The notes under the pieces were generated by a model that did not search any database, had not been told where the DNA came from, and was given only the letters and a program-made list of their open reading frames with translations. Of a stretch of DNA of 64,000 nucleotides, positions 11,651 through 22,790 are shown piece by piece; positions within the stretch are counted from its first letter, which is position 1, and every line of letters starts with the position of its first letter. The stretch covers positions 185,908,746-185,972,745 of the forward strand of contig CM073590.1 in assembly GCA_037074705.1 (NCBI GenBank), in the 5' to 3' direction. Position numbers and translations under genes: made by a program. This DNA is from Zhengitettix transpicula (taxonomy: Eukaryota; Arthropoda; Insecta; Orthoptera; Tetrigidae).

Positions 11651-12735
11651 TCCCCTCGACCCATTCCTCTATCCTGACCGCTCAGCGAGCAGGTATAAAG
11701 TTTCGGAAAGGCAACTTTATTGCTTAAAGAATAAGTCCTGGTTTTAACATTAAGTGAATGTAACACAATAACGTTTCTGAAACTCATCTGTATTTATAAT
11801 TTCTATCTCTATCTATAACATGGAAACTTTTCCAATTGGTACTGATTCGTTTAATAAATATGCTTAGAAATGATCAGTTAAAATCTTATAACAGTTATAT
11901 GTATCTGACGTCCTTAAATAAATGAAAACATCAACCTAAATTATTATTAATTTAAATTTTTAAACATTATAATAGAAGAAACTTTCTCAAAGTTTCATCC
12001 CTAATTTTTTACGACTTCTTTAGGTGTTTTAAAGTCAATTAAACGACCTATTTTTAAAATCCCTGTTTCTAAAAATTGTAACATAGCAAGATTTTACAAA
12101 CATGATAATTTATAATACAATTAATCAAAAATTTATTGAACATTACTTACAATTAATTACATGAAATTTAATGTTCGTTCCAATGATTCGGTCATTATTG
12201 TAAACAAATGATAATAATTTAAATAGAATTTATGAATTCCTATTGTTCTAAACAAATAAATTATCATGTTTGAATTTATCATGAATTTTTAGAAACACGG
12301 ATTTTGGAATTAGAACATTTAATTAACGTAACAACACCTAAAGAGGTCCTAAAAATTAGGGATGAAACTTTGAGATAGTTTCTTCTATTATAATGTTTAA
12401 AAATTTAAATTATTAATAAATTTTTAACTAATGGTTGAGGTTTTCATTTATTTAAGGACGTCAGATAAATTTCTGTTAAAAGATTTGTATCTTAATTGAT
12501 CATTTCTAAGAATATTTATTAAACGAATCACTACCAATTGGTACAGTTTCCATATTATAGATAGAGATAGAAATTATAAAGTCAGATGAATTTCAGAAAT
12601 GATATACATTAAACTTGTATTACATTCACTTAATGTTAAAACCAAGACATTCTTTAAGCAATAAAGTTGCCGTTCCGAAACTTTATACCTGCTCGCTCAG
12701 TGGTCAGGATTGTGGAAGGGGCCGGGGGAATGAGG
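11651..12735. repeat. 1.08-kb inverted repeat with arms of about 460 bp
   Basis: The left arm (about 11651-12112) and the right arm (about 12250-12735) are inverted copies. Both outer ends contain GAGCGAGCAGG or CAGCGAGCAGG followed by TATAAAGTTTCGGAA, then CAACTTTATTGCTTAAAGAA, TCTATCTCTATCTATAA, CCAATTGGTA, GGACGTCAGATA-like, TAGAAGAAAC and GTTTCTAAAAATT blocks in mirrored order. The loop is about 140 bp. A GTTTCATCCCTAATTTTT..CTTTAGGTG motif in each arm resembles the Penelope-type ends. The 117-codon frame at 12615-12968 overlaps the right arm and is not considered real. Confidence 0.8.
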
Positions 12736-15227
12736 GGAAGGTTGTCCGCTCATCGCACGACCAAACATCGCACGACACCACATTGAATATACTATTATAT
12801 TATATACACTTATCTTCAGATAAAATGTTTTTAAAAATTACAAATACTACCACATGCTTCGACGTCAAAGAAGTCAGTTACAAAAATCTCCTTAAAAGCA
12901 ACCTTGTGACAGAGAAAATTCTCGTTTCACGAGAAACTGTCTACGCCTTATGCCGACCAGTAATCTAGTATCCGAAGAAATACTTCAATTCTTGGAATTA
13001 CAACTACAATAGGTTTCGCAGAGTCTTAATCACGTGGTTTATCTCAAATATATAATTATTAATAGGGTACTATTTTTTAGATCCAGCTTGAGCCTGTGTT
13101 CCGCCGAGGTTTCTTAACATTCAACACTGACGGTCGGACGTCTTCCGTACTAACCAGAGTTTACCCGATCGCCAACAAGTATAATCCAGGAAGCACTCGT
13201 ACTGTTTATTGTATTTTACGATCATTCTACGAGAAGTTGAATGAATGGCTTGAGGCTTAAATCATCCTGATGCATTGTCAAATGTTCACTCTCAAACTGT
13301 ATCCAATTTTGAATAGCTAGAATAAAATGTTGAAAAACTCATATTTATGATCACATACTCTTTGAAAGAATGAATTTCAGTTACTTCATATTGAACTTTT
13401 GGGTGACTTGATTTATTATTCTTTATTCAATTTTATTATAGAAAGAATTTTTAAACAAATACAATGAAATAACGAATGAAGTAATGAATAATAATTCAGA
13501 AAAAATTCTAAGAAAGTAATAATATAGTCCACAACATCCAGTGAAGAGTCACAACTATTTATTTCCCATAATTGTGGGAAGGAAGGAGAATAATGAAAGG
13601 AAATAAGGAATACAAGACAAATTTATTATATAAGACGGAGGATAAATTTAGGTAAAAAGATCTTATAATTTTAGACGATTGCCATTAATCAAGATTTGTC
13701 CTATAAATGAAATACAATTATGAAATTCTCACACTAATATGCGTATATAATTCTTAACGTCGGAACAATTATTGTATATCGACGTGGGCGCCTTCAAACC
13801 ATAAATTCACAACCACGCACGTAGGAGTCAATGAACCTTCTAATCAATCAAATACAATCCATAGATTCATTATGGAGCTGCTACTCACGAGAACAATTCG
13901 TATTTTTTGTATGCGAATCAATCTCGCTAAATTAATACGTTATTTTTGTGTCATAAATCATTTGACATGTTTCATATCCGGATGCAGAAAATATTACATA
14001 ACAGTGTTTTTAATTTGTCTGAGTAATTTAAAGCAAAAATTTAATAGTCAAACGGATAATAATTCCTTTAATACATGTTTGAGGACAAAGACAAAAAAAA
14101 GCCTACATATACCCTACTAGTTATGGACTGACTGTAAATATATCTGAGTGGATGGAATTTATACTTAACTAATGTTTTCTTGCAAACAACCAATTATGAA
14201 GTTTTTTAAGTAGCAAATAACTTGAGGCGTAGCATATTTTAGTGAAAACGCTTAGCATTTACGCAAAACAGTAAAAAAAATTGTAGGATCTGTACGTTGA
14301 AGAGATGGAGTAAAAATAGTGAAAAATGATGAATACATATTAAAAACGTCAATCATATCCCAAAGAACCCACACGTTCTCACAAAAAGGCCGTGAAGATG
14401 TTATCGAGGCGTTGTGAAGGCTGTCACAACACTTTTAATGAAAAACTTGGGGTAATGAATTATATAATAGGTTTAATTGATTTGAACTATATTTCCCCTG
14501 AACATGTAAATAATCATATGCGTGGTTCTAAAATATATTGATTTCGGTATTTACGTTTTCATTACTGGTACCATTCAAAATATCTTGTCCAGTCTTCAGT
14601 GATCAAGAGACTTGGAATGTTCTTGATAACAATCTTCAGACTTGTGTTCTTCCTATTACCATTGCTTGTAGACTGACCAACGGATCAAGGGAACGATCTC
14701 TACCTTAATTTAAAACGTTGAATTGCTTAGATATATCCCGAAAATGCTACAGCTTTCGAACCAGAGACCATTATTATTCCATTAACTGAAATATTCAGAC
14801 TTTATTTTTTGCGCTCGAAGTAATAATTAAAATATTCTAATATCATAAAATATTTTCTCAACCAGGAATTAATTTTAAAGTATCCAGGTCGCCGAAACCT
14901 TGCGACCCTCATCAGTTTTCGGAAAATGTGTGACACTAAAAGCATTATTCTATAATTCGGTATTCGACTGCAAAACGTTGAAAATGAAAGGGCTGAATGG
15001 GTTGTGTAATTTTTTTCTGGAGGTTGACGTTTTAATTACACGAATTAAACGTTCCCGTTCATGTTATTATTGTTGTTACTGATGTTGATCCGAACCTTCA
15101 CTAAGGCGTTTTTAATGGGTTTATAATAATTAACAATTTATATTATGTTGTTAACAGCTTGTTTGAAATTCTACAGTTGATTTATTTATTTTCAAAACCT
15201 TATCCCACGAGATTATTTTCTTTTCAT
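12736..15227. other. Long unassigned stretch
   Basis: About 2.5 kb without a recognisable gene or repeat. Short frames (for example 13872-14120 and 14900-15082) show no motif and have A+T-driven composition. Confidence 0.4.
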
Positions 15228-15425
15228 AACATGAAAGATAACCAAATACAGACAAAAGAAGTGATGATATAAATACCACACGACGTTTCTGGAAGCCTTG
15301 TTCCTTGATTCAGGTGTTAAGAAAAGTAAAAAAATCCAAGAGCCGAGAACGAATCAACGGCAAACAATCCAGGTCACAAAACTCAAAAGCTTTTGATCTT
15401 TCATATTATTAATTTTCAAACGGAC
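15228..15425 (-). mobile_element. Penelope-like element 3' end (solo terminal repeat)
   Basis: GATAACCAAATACAGACAAA, then AAATACCACACGACGTTTCT, CCTTGTTCCT and CAGGTGTTAAGAA match, in the same order, the left arm of the palindrome at 33.9 kb and the reversed ends at 50.6 and 62.8 kb. A TTTCATATTATTAATTTTCA flank at 15398 also matches the sequence following the 34.1- and 50.6-kb copies, so this may be a small decayed inverted pair. Confidence 0.6.
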
Positions 15426-15839
15426 GTAACTTTTTCTTTTCCTGCTTGTCATTTACGGAGTCATATTTTTTATTTTAGGAATATTTATGAAGAACATTTC
15501 AAGAATTTTTTTGATTAACGTTGACAATGCCGAGAGTTTACAAGAGTTGGCCTATAGACAGAATGAAAAGAAAAAATCGTAAAAGCGAATGTAGCCAAAG
15601 CTGCAGTCGCGGCAACGGCCAGTTGGATTTTCTGAAAACTGTGTGATCGTGTTTCAGATTAAAGTAATTTAGCTCTTAATTGGAAATTTGTTACTTTTAG
15701 GGATTATAGCGTTGATATCTCTGATCTAGCGGTCCTTACTTCTTTAAGATGAACAGAGTTCCAGGCCTTTGTCTCTTTGAATTACCTTTCGTCCTTCTCC
15801 TAGACATAATTTCTCATTTTACTTGTTTTAATTTCTTAT
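15426..15839. other. Unassigned stretch before the mariner half
   Basis: No coding pattern. Its right edge, at about 15839, is one proposed inversion breakpoint. Confidence 0.4.
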
Positions 15840-16121
15840 TGATTTGGCTCCGTGCGACTTCTGGCTATTCAGCAAACTAAAAAGGCCAATGCGGGGACGC
15901 CGTTTTGACACGATTGAGGAGATAAAAACCGAATCGAAGAAGGTCTTGAAGGCTATACCGGAAAAAGACTATTCCGACTGTTTCGAGGACTGGAAAAAGC
16001 TTTGGAAAAATTGCGTTTTATCGGACGGGGATTACTTTGAAGGGGATGAAATTGATTTGGAAGAATAAATAAAGAATTTATATTTTATAAATAAATTCAC
16101 TTTACTTTTTGTTCACAGTGG
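15840..16121 (+). mobile_element. Mariner, C-terminal half with 3' inverted terminal repeat
   Basis: Similarity to the complete mariner at 27.9 kb starts abruptly at TGATTTGGCTCC and runs through the stop codon to the terminal repeat, whose outer end reads TTTTTGTTCACAGTGG at 16106-16121 followed by the TA target dinucleotide. The missing 5' part is not upstream. It is found 4.2 kb away, in reverse orientation, at 20369-21367. Confidence 0.85.
15841..16068 (+). pseudogene. Mariner transposase, C-terminal part
   Basis: The frame encodes DLAPCDFWLFSKLKRPMRGR and the rest of the conserved mariner tail, ending DGDYFEGDEIDLEE. The Asp in PCDFW is the third catalytic residue of the DD34D mariner active site. 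The first two Asp residues and the DNA-binding domain are absent here but are present in the reversed half at 20.4-21.1 kb. The frame is intact over about 75 codons, so decay after the break is limited. The subfamily is not certain; the PPGQTVN and SPDLAPCDF signatures of the related copies place it among insect mariners. Confidence 0.85.
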
Positions 16122-17240
16122 TATATATGTGAGTGAGTGAGAGAAAGAGAGAGAATCTACTGTTGTGTAAACAGAGTGAGTCACTAGGGAACAGAAAATA
16201 ATGATTTTTCATAACACGTCATGAAATGACAATGTAATGTTTTAAATAATATAATAGTTGTCATAAATTCGTGCAGTGAACATAATTATCTTTTTTAGAG
16301 TTATACATTTGATTCCTATCTCGAAATTCACTCCTCCTGAGATTAAACTAATTTTCAATAGTCATGTGAATTGGAACGTTTCTGGATTTTACCTTTTGGC
16401 TACTGTAACGATGTCGTGTTTAACAGTCTTCCAATTTCCTACGGTACACATTTTAGGAGAATACGGAAAGCTCGAGGAAAATTTCTAAGCAAATATTTGC
16501 TAAGACATTGGGGGTAACGCGGCCTCCAAATTGATGGCAACATCCTTTGTCCTAATTTAAAAAGACGCATGCTGTAATATAGCGATACTTGTTTAGTGAA
16601 AGCATTGGTCAACTATTTTAAAAAGCATTTGGTTTCGTGTGGAAAAATATATTAGAAAGAAAAATAATTTCATTCAGAATGATGAATTATTTGAATAATA
16701 ATAACGTTGGAAGTAAGATTATGAGAAACTATCAAGAAAGATGGTGCACTTGAAAGCCATCAATGCTAACAAATAACCTAAATTAATAATTTATCAGCGT
16801 ATAAATATTTATCTATCTCTTTATCTGGTTTAGATTTGAATATCTGTGTGTAGAAGAACATTTTGGAATAATGAAAAATAATTTTTTTGATTGTAAATAA
16901 AATATGTGAGTAGCAAAATTTCGACCATTGGCAGTCAAACATTATTTTGCTGTAAATCATTATAGAAACTTCAAACGGGTCTTGATAAACAGAATAGAAA
17001 CGCAATATTTCGTAATCGTCTTCAAAGACTAAAATGATATAATAATTTATATTACTAATATTTATTTCACCAAAGCATAGTTCAGGTTTAATTAGATTTA
17101 TTTTACATGTTTATATCAATATTCTCTTCTTCACATAAACTGTTAAATACTTTCATGAATAGATATTTATGGAATTCCGTGTAATAACAGGCATTTTAAG
17201 AAATTAAGCAAATAAAATATTAATATTTTTTAAACTTGTA
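16122..17240. other. Unassigned stretch with a GA-rich run
   Basis: A GTGAGTGAGTGAGAGAAAGA microsatellite-like run follows the mariner end. The rest is A+T-rich with no recognised gene. A 10-bp target duplication TAAACTTGTA ends the stretch at 17231-17240. Confidence 0.4.
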
Positions 17241-17786
17241 TAGAGAACACGGTGTGGGAATCATCTTCGAAAGATACCCCCATGCCCAGAGAGCTCTGGC
17301 GGAGGCTTCCTTCGGGGATTCCTTCACATCTCTCTGGATTTTTTGAACTAAGGTTCCCACATGCCGAGGCACCTCGGCCTGTTTTGAGAGGTGTATGTTC
17401 TGGGGTCGCAGACGTTGGGCATACGGTAAGAGTTGTCCGCTATTCCCATGGGAATAGTCGGCCAGCTGCCTCCTAAACTGGTCGAGGCACGGAGAAGGGA
17501 ATGCTGCGTCCCCACAGCAAACTCCTCTCCCGCTATCGGAAGGGCGTGGGACAAGTACCCAATGCCCGACCTACCCGATGCAGGTTTTCCTAGGGTTTTC
17601 CCTGCATTTCTTTAGGCGAATGCCGGGTAGGATCCTTAAACCATAGTCCGGGGGCCTTAGTTAACCCTTGGCTACCTTCCTCTACCCTTCCGCATCCCCC
17701 CATTCTAATCCCTTCCTATGCTATTAAAGGGGAGTTGCCCAATGTGGATCACCCTCATGTAGCCTGTTGCCCTAAAAAAAATATAA
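17241..17786 (+). mobile_element. Complete short A-tailed retroelement (family S)
   Basis: A 546-bp copy ends in CCTAAAAAAAATATAA and is flanked by a perfect 10-bp direct repeat TAAACTTGTA (17231-17240 and 17787-17796). The A-rich tail plus variable-length target duplication is what target-primed reverse transcription by a LINE machinery leaves. The element has no recognisable protein: repeated 60-75 codon frames on both strands recur only because the copies are similar. Visible hairpins include CCAGAGAG/CTCTCTGG (about 17286-17338), GCCGAGG/CCTCGGC, and CTATTCCCATGGGAATAG. I see no tRNA, 5S or 7SL head, so its promoter class is unknown. Confidence 0.85.
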
Positions 17787-17796
17787 TAAACTTGTA

Positions 17797-18159
17797 GACG
17801 CTCTTCACAAATTAAATGCGTTAAATCTGTCATTTAAAGATACAGGAGACTTTTAGGTATGTGTTCAATATTACCGATTTATTTTCATATATATATTATT
17901 TTTATATATGGTCATAAAAAAAGAACTAATCTGTGGAATTCATCATAAGCAGGAACCAACGTAGTATTAGGAGAAATCATGTTAAGGGTACGGAAAAAAG
18001 CAAACGTATTTTAAAAATTAGAAATTTTTTGAATGAAGTTGTCAAAGTAGTTAGAGAAAATTACCCCGTTGTTCCAAACATAAAAAAATACAGACATACA
18101 AGGCTTGCTTTTAACAGAATAGCAAGTACTTTATATTATATCGCGTTATTATTAAATGT
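17797..18159. other. Unassigned stretch
   Basis: A frame at 17933-18298 has a basic N-terminal part but no recognised domain, and its 3' half overlaps the LINE remnant on the other strand. Confidence 0.35.
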
Positions 18160-18775
18160 AAGAACATCAGACTTTCTTCTTCTGTTGCCTGGTATCTCTG
18201 TCCTGAACATCGTTCTTCATCTTCCCACTCTTAAATTTCTCATTGTACATTCCCTTATAAGCATATGTTCCATCGACATTAATCTTTCCAAATTTTAATA
18301 CTTTCCAATAAACTCTTCTCAGAAGCTGGTCATTTCTAACTCTATCCGATCAAATAATATTCTTCATTCTCCCCCACAGTAACATCTCAAAAGGACTTTT
18401 TCTTCTTTGTCAGTGTCGATGTGTCCGACCCATATAACACCACACTCCAAACAAAACACTTAGCAAAACTTGTCTTTGGCTCTGATGGAATATTTTCCAA
18501 ACGCTGATTTTCTCAAATATAATTTCTTCTTATCTCTTCTGCACCACAACCTCTATTTGAAAGTATTTACTTCTTCCGATTTCTGTCCCTCCATACAATC
18601 CCTTCTTCATTCCGTTTCATACTTCATATTTATTTTCATTCCAAAAACTCTTCCTTGTGCTACAATTCTATTCATCACCCTCGTACTATCTAGAATTATC
18701 TGATTGACTGCAGGATTGTTCGATTTTATTCTCACAAGTAAGATTCGTTTAATTTTTTCCCGTTTTTTTTTTCGT
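18160..18775 (-). pseudogene. LINE reverse-transcriptase C-terminal remnant
   Basis: Read on the reverse strand in broken frames it gives VMNRIVAQGRVFGMKINMKY, then FAKCFVWSVVLYGSDT, then FEMLLWGRMKNII and SDRVRNDQLLRRV. These are the thumb and C-terminal signatures of non-LTR reverse transcriptases (GMKIN; CFVWSVxLYGxET; FEMWxWRRMxKI). The catalytic YADD motif would lie just upstream and is not seen. Several stops and frameshifts are present, so it is dead. The right edge joins directly to a truncated family-S element. A second, differently truncated fragment of this type is at 58.0 kb. Confidence 0.75.
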
Positions 18776-18777
18776 AT

Positions 18778-19165
18778 GAAGTGTTTTGAGAGGTTATGTT
18801 CCGGGGTCACAGACCTTGGGCATAAGGTAAGAGTTGTTCGCTGGTCCCATCGGAACAGTCGGCCAGCTGCCTCCTTAACTGGTCGAGGCACGGAGAAGGG
18901 AATTCTGCGTCCCCACAGCAAACTCTTCTCTCGCTATCGGAAGGGCGTGGGACCTACCTGATGCAGGTTTTTATTGGGTTTTCCCTGCATTACTTTTAGG
19001 CGAATTGCCGGGTAGGATCCTTAAACCATAGCCCGGGGGCCCTAGTTAACCCTTGGCTGTCTTGCTCTACCTTTCCGCATCTCCCCTTTCAGTCCCTTTC
19101 CTATGCTATAAGAGGGGAGTTGCCACCATGTGGATTACCCTATACATAGCCTGACTACAACTTTT
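18778..19165 (+). mobile_element. Family-S retroelement, 5'-truncated, variant subfamily
   Basis: It starts inside the element at TGTTTTGAGAGGT-like sequence and runs to CATAGCCTGACTACAACTT. Near its 3' end it has CTATAAGAGGGGAGTTGCC and CCCTATACATAGCC in place of CTATTAAAGGGG and CCCTCATGTAGCC. It shares these changes with the piece at 21.4 kb, so the family has at least two subfamilies. The CTGGTCC..GGAACAG stem replaces CTATTCC..GGAATAG: one pair changes from A-T to G-C, with one mismatch. Confidence 0.8.
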
Positions 19166-20368
19166 TAAAAAACGAAAGGAAAATTAACAAGAACTTTTTA
19201 CTGTTCTTCATACACGCTAAATAATTTTAAGTCACACCAAGTGTGGATCAGTACAAAGCTCGGGAGAACCCTAAATTGTATTACAAAGATTTAAACAGGC
19301 GGGGAAATTGCGGTTGAGTTCTATGTCGATAGTGTCATCGTATCATGTTAAGATCTCTTTCCAGCGTTCGACTCTCTATCAATAAAATCTTCTTAATGTA
19401 AAATCAGTTTCTTGGACTCAGTAGAAAACTTTGAAATTAAAAAATAAGCAATTCCCGGATTCTGAAGTCGCAATGCGGTTATGACCACATTAGGAATAAG
19501 ACTGATACGAATTTCACCGCTTTACTCTTTTGCAAAAAAAAAAGTATTGTTTCATTTAACAGGGTTTCACAAGCAGAGTGAGCTGAGAGTAAGTAACATT
19601 GGATTAGTTTGAGTTGATCATGAAACATCTTTACGTATCAGTGCTTTGATGTAGTAAAGTACTAAATTAAGACGGAAGATATTTTTGGCATCACAATGCA
19701 GGACAAGAGCCACCGCGTCTGCCACCAACGCAATTTTATGTTTTAAAAGAACAAGTTTATTCTGTTTTAGAACGAACCAATTAGAGAGGTCTTTTGCGAT
19801 GCTTATCTGTAAGTTAATTAGCCAGTAACACCTGAAGGAAATGTTCGTCGTGTAGTAATTAAGAAAGGTTGTGCAGCCCCTGGGACGCGGCCCTTCGACT
19901 TCTCCGTACTAATTAATGGTGTCTTTGAGGCAAAGCCTGAGGCATCGTGTCTATTTGGGTGAGAAAACTGTGATTCCCTGTGACGCAATGACTTCGACGA
20001 GTCACTCGGGACCACCTCGACGACTTTCAGCTAAAATGACGTACACAGAGGCCAGGAAAAATTAAAAGTTCATCCTTTCTACTACTCTTACTTCCCGTCG
20101 CATAATCCGATTCGATATCATGGGACTTGAAATTTTGTATGCGGATTTAGTAGTTACGGTTTACTCCTAGAGGTCATTATTCATTTAAGGAAATTTTTGT
20201 TCATATTGCATATGAGGAACCCAAATAAAAGTCCGGAGCTCTTTAGACAGAAATTACCTAATAAACGTTGAAATAAATACGGAAAAATCTGTGATAAATG
20301 TGGCTGCCAATTACCTAAGAATACAGATGTAATTCGTCACACTACATACACAAGAGGGGTTTTACAAT
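19166..20368. other. Unassigned stretch, inside the proposed inversion
   Basis: Mostly A+T-rich; about 19850-20040 is G+C-richer but shows no domain. The right edge is the second proposed inversion breakpoint. Confidence 0.4.
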
Positions 20369-21367
20369 TACGGCGGTTGCGGAACGATATGAGTCGAGTT
20401 TTTGGCAAAAAAGTCGCGAAGAACCAATGCAGTATGACATGGTGCATTATCGTGATGAAGGAACCAAGATTCCGGCCGTTTCAGACAAATAGCTTCACGC
20501 AAACGACGCATAACGCTCAAATAATATTCTTTGTTGACAGTTTGGCCCGGGGGAAGGAATTCATAGTGCACCACACCACGATAATCAAAGAAAACTGTCA
20601 ACATGACCTTGATTTTCGATCGACTTTGCCGTGGTCTTTTCGGTCTTGCTTCAGCTTTTGCACGATATTCGCTGGATTGGTCGGTGGTTTCAGGATCGTA
20701 TGCGTAAATCCAAGTCTCGTCTCCAGTAATGATGCATTTCAAGTGGTCCTGATAGTCAGACAGCAAAGTTTCACACACATCAACGCGACGCTTTTTTTCC
20801 AAAAAAAATGAGCGATTTTGGCACCAATCGAGACTTGACGCGTTTGAGACAGAAAACATTCTTCAAAATGGTTTGGGCTGAGCCAAATGGTATTCCAACC
20901 ATATCAGCGAGATCTCTAATTGTCCATCGACGATTTTCAAGCACCAAATCTTTGATTCTTTGGACGTGGCCCTCGTCGGTAGACGTTGATGGTCGTCCAG
21001 AGCGCGGTTCGTCTTCAACGCGTTCTCGGCCCTCTTTGAACTCGTTGTACCACTTATAAACGTTTTTTTGTGCCATAGTTTGATCACCAAAGGCCTTCCG
21101 CAACATTTTCAACGTGTCCGCACAAGAATATTCGTTCCGCACTCAAAAGTTCTTTGCTCAACAAAATTACCGATTGCAAAAATCGAAAAATTCACTTTTA
21201 GTTGTTTACAAAAACACGTGTAACTCGGAGATAATTAAATCTTTTAAGAAACAGACGCTTGGCAAATATTATAGACAGTCCTACCAACCTAGGAAAAAAA
21301 TTTACCTGCCTTCCTAATACCCGGGAGTTTTAAATGACAATTTCACCTTACTTTTTGATCACGATGG
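20369..21367 (-). mobile_element. Mariner, N-terminal half with 5' inverted terminal repeat
   Basis: Reading on the reverse strand, the element begins with terminal repeat CCATCGTGATCAAAAAGTAA (21348-21367, bordered by TA at 21368-21369). It runs through the transposase to the codons for IVPQPP and stops at CCGCCGTA. The next codons of the intact element continue in the opposite-strand half at 15840, with only about 7 bp unaccounted for. No 3' terminal repeat lies on this side. Confidence 0.85.
20372..21142 (-). pseudogene. Mariner transposase, N-terminal two thirds
   Basis: Two overlapping frames cover the protein. The first (20780-21142) has the helix-turn-helix DNA-binding domain, including MAQKNVYKWYNEFKEG and RRWTIRDLADMVGIP. 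The second (20368-20859) has the catalytic region, TGDETWIYAYDPET with the first Asp and WFLHHDNAPCHTA with the second. A frameshift around 20800-20850 separates them. The expected ATG upstream appears as ATC and a short deletion follows it, so the natural start is lost. The third Asp is missing here and is present in the reversed half at 15.8 kb. Confidence 0.9.
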
Positions 21368-21387
21368 TATATTGAAAGCTTAATACA

Positions 21388-21646
21388 GTGCCCACTCCCG
21401 TCATCGGAAGGGCGTTGGATAAATACCAAATGCCCGACCTACCTGATGCGGTTTTTCTAGGATTTTCCCTGCCTCACTTTTAGGCGAATTGCCGGTTAGG
21501 ATCCTTAAAGCATAGCCCGGTGGTCCTAGTTAACCCTTAGCTGACTTGACCTACCTTTCCGTATCTCCTCTTTCAGTCCCTTTCGTATGCTATAAGAGGG
21601 GAGTTGCCACTATGTGGATTACCCTATACATAGCCTGCCTACACCT
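21388..21646 (+). mobile_element. Family-S retroelement, 3' fragment
   Basis: It begins at CCCACTCCCGTCATCGGAAG, about 20 bp outside the mariner end, and runs to ATACATAGCCTGCC. It belongs to the variant subfamily of the 18.8-kb copy. No A tail or target duplication is visible. Confidence 0.75.
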
Positions 21647-22074
21647 TCTGCTTCTTGGTGCTGTTTAGAATTCTTAAATTCTTTACGTGTTTGGTATCAA
21701 TCGTTTTGTGCAAGAAAAAAAAATCTGTCCGAGTGCCATCTGTTGGAAATTTCAGCATAACTACATGAAGACCGCTATAAAATGGCACCTGTACTTCAGT
21801 TATCAATTTTGGAAAACCATAATAATGTGATAAATATCACATTAACATATTCAAATTTAAAAATGTTTTTGTTGTATCTTTTATTGCCTACAATTTCTGA
21901 TTTATAGCTTTTTCTCAGCTTGTACTTTTACCTGCTTCATATCCCTGACCCGGTCAATATAATAGACATGTTGTTGACATTTTCTGTATTGCTTGTTGCT
22001 GTGTCATTGAAACAATCATTAATATTTTCAAAAGATATCACATTAGCTTACAGTTCACTTAATAACTTGAGCTG
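21647..22074. other. Unassigned stretch
   Basis: A+T-rich; no recognised feature. Confidence 0.4.
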
Positions 22075-22790
22075 ATGTCTCTATCACTGCACAAGATTCT
22101 GGTTAGTAATTGTTATTACAAACCTTTTTTTAATCATGGATTACCGACTGAGAACTCCAATCTTGTAAACCGTGTGATTTTATTGCAATATAAAAAATAT
22201 CACTGTGCAAATTATAATATTGTTTTTAATATATTAGTGATTAATTCTTATCCCTCCCCCTTCAACAATTTCAATATTTCCAAGAGAATGAGAGAGCTTA
22301 CACGTTCTAAAACCAATCTTGTCATACGTGATAAAACAATTTATAGTATTTTACCGTTTTACTCACAGTAACATTCAAAATTATATCAAGAATTTTTATG
22401 TCAGAATTATTTACAAATTCTTTAATTCGTTATCGTACTATATCAAGATTTGTAAAGATCCCTTGGAATTAATTGAAAAACATTTCGTGAATTATAAAAT
22501 TTCAAGTGCCAATTGTTGATTCCATTTATATAGGCCAAACAAAACGGGCCTTAATGAGTCTATTTAAGCACATCGAGATAACATCAGGCTTTCTGATGAT
22601 AAGCTCTCACTCAACACAAAATATATTCTAAGAGTCAAATATTTGATTGGTATGGTACAAAATTTTTTGTCCTTGATCACAATTATCATGCTAGGTTAAT
22701 TTCTGAGATGATACATATAAAATTAGATTATAACTATAGTCAGAATGATAAAAATCTTTAAGAAGTATCTATAATACTATTTATTCTTGA
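22075..22790 (+). pseudogene. Penelope-like element, RT-to-GIY-YIG region remnant
   Basis: Frames at 22075-22371 and 22319-22519 are consecutive pieces of one protein: NSYPSPFNNFNISKRMREL, then a NIQNYIKNFYVRIIYKFF segment, LSYYIKICKDPLELIEKH and YKISSANC. A further frame carries IYIGQTKRALMSLFKHIE, the GIY-YIG core. This is the C-terminal part of a Penelope-like reverse transcriptase, after the polymerase palm. At least two frameshifts break it. The Arg after YIGQT, typical of these nucleases, is kept. It extends further upstream than the 10.3- and 50.1-kb relatives. Confidence 0.75.

Noticed and set aside
12615..12968. 117-codon forward frame
   Set aside because: The first part lies in the right arm of the 1.08-kb inverted repeat and no domain is visible; the mirrored arm does not conserve it.
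17252..17615. Recurring 60-75 codon frames (RPVLRGVCSGVADLGH type and the reverse SHALPIAGEEFAVGTQ type) in all family-S copies
   Set aside because: They occur on both strands and in overlapping frames, differ by frameshifts among copies, and never extend beyond the element. Similarity of the copies explains them better than a conserved peptide.
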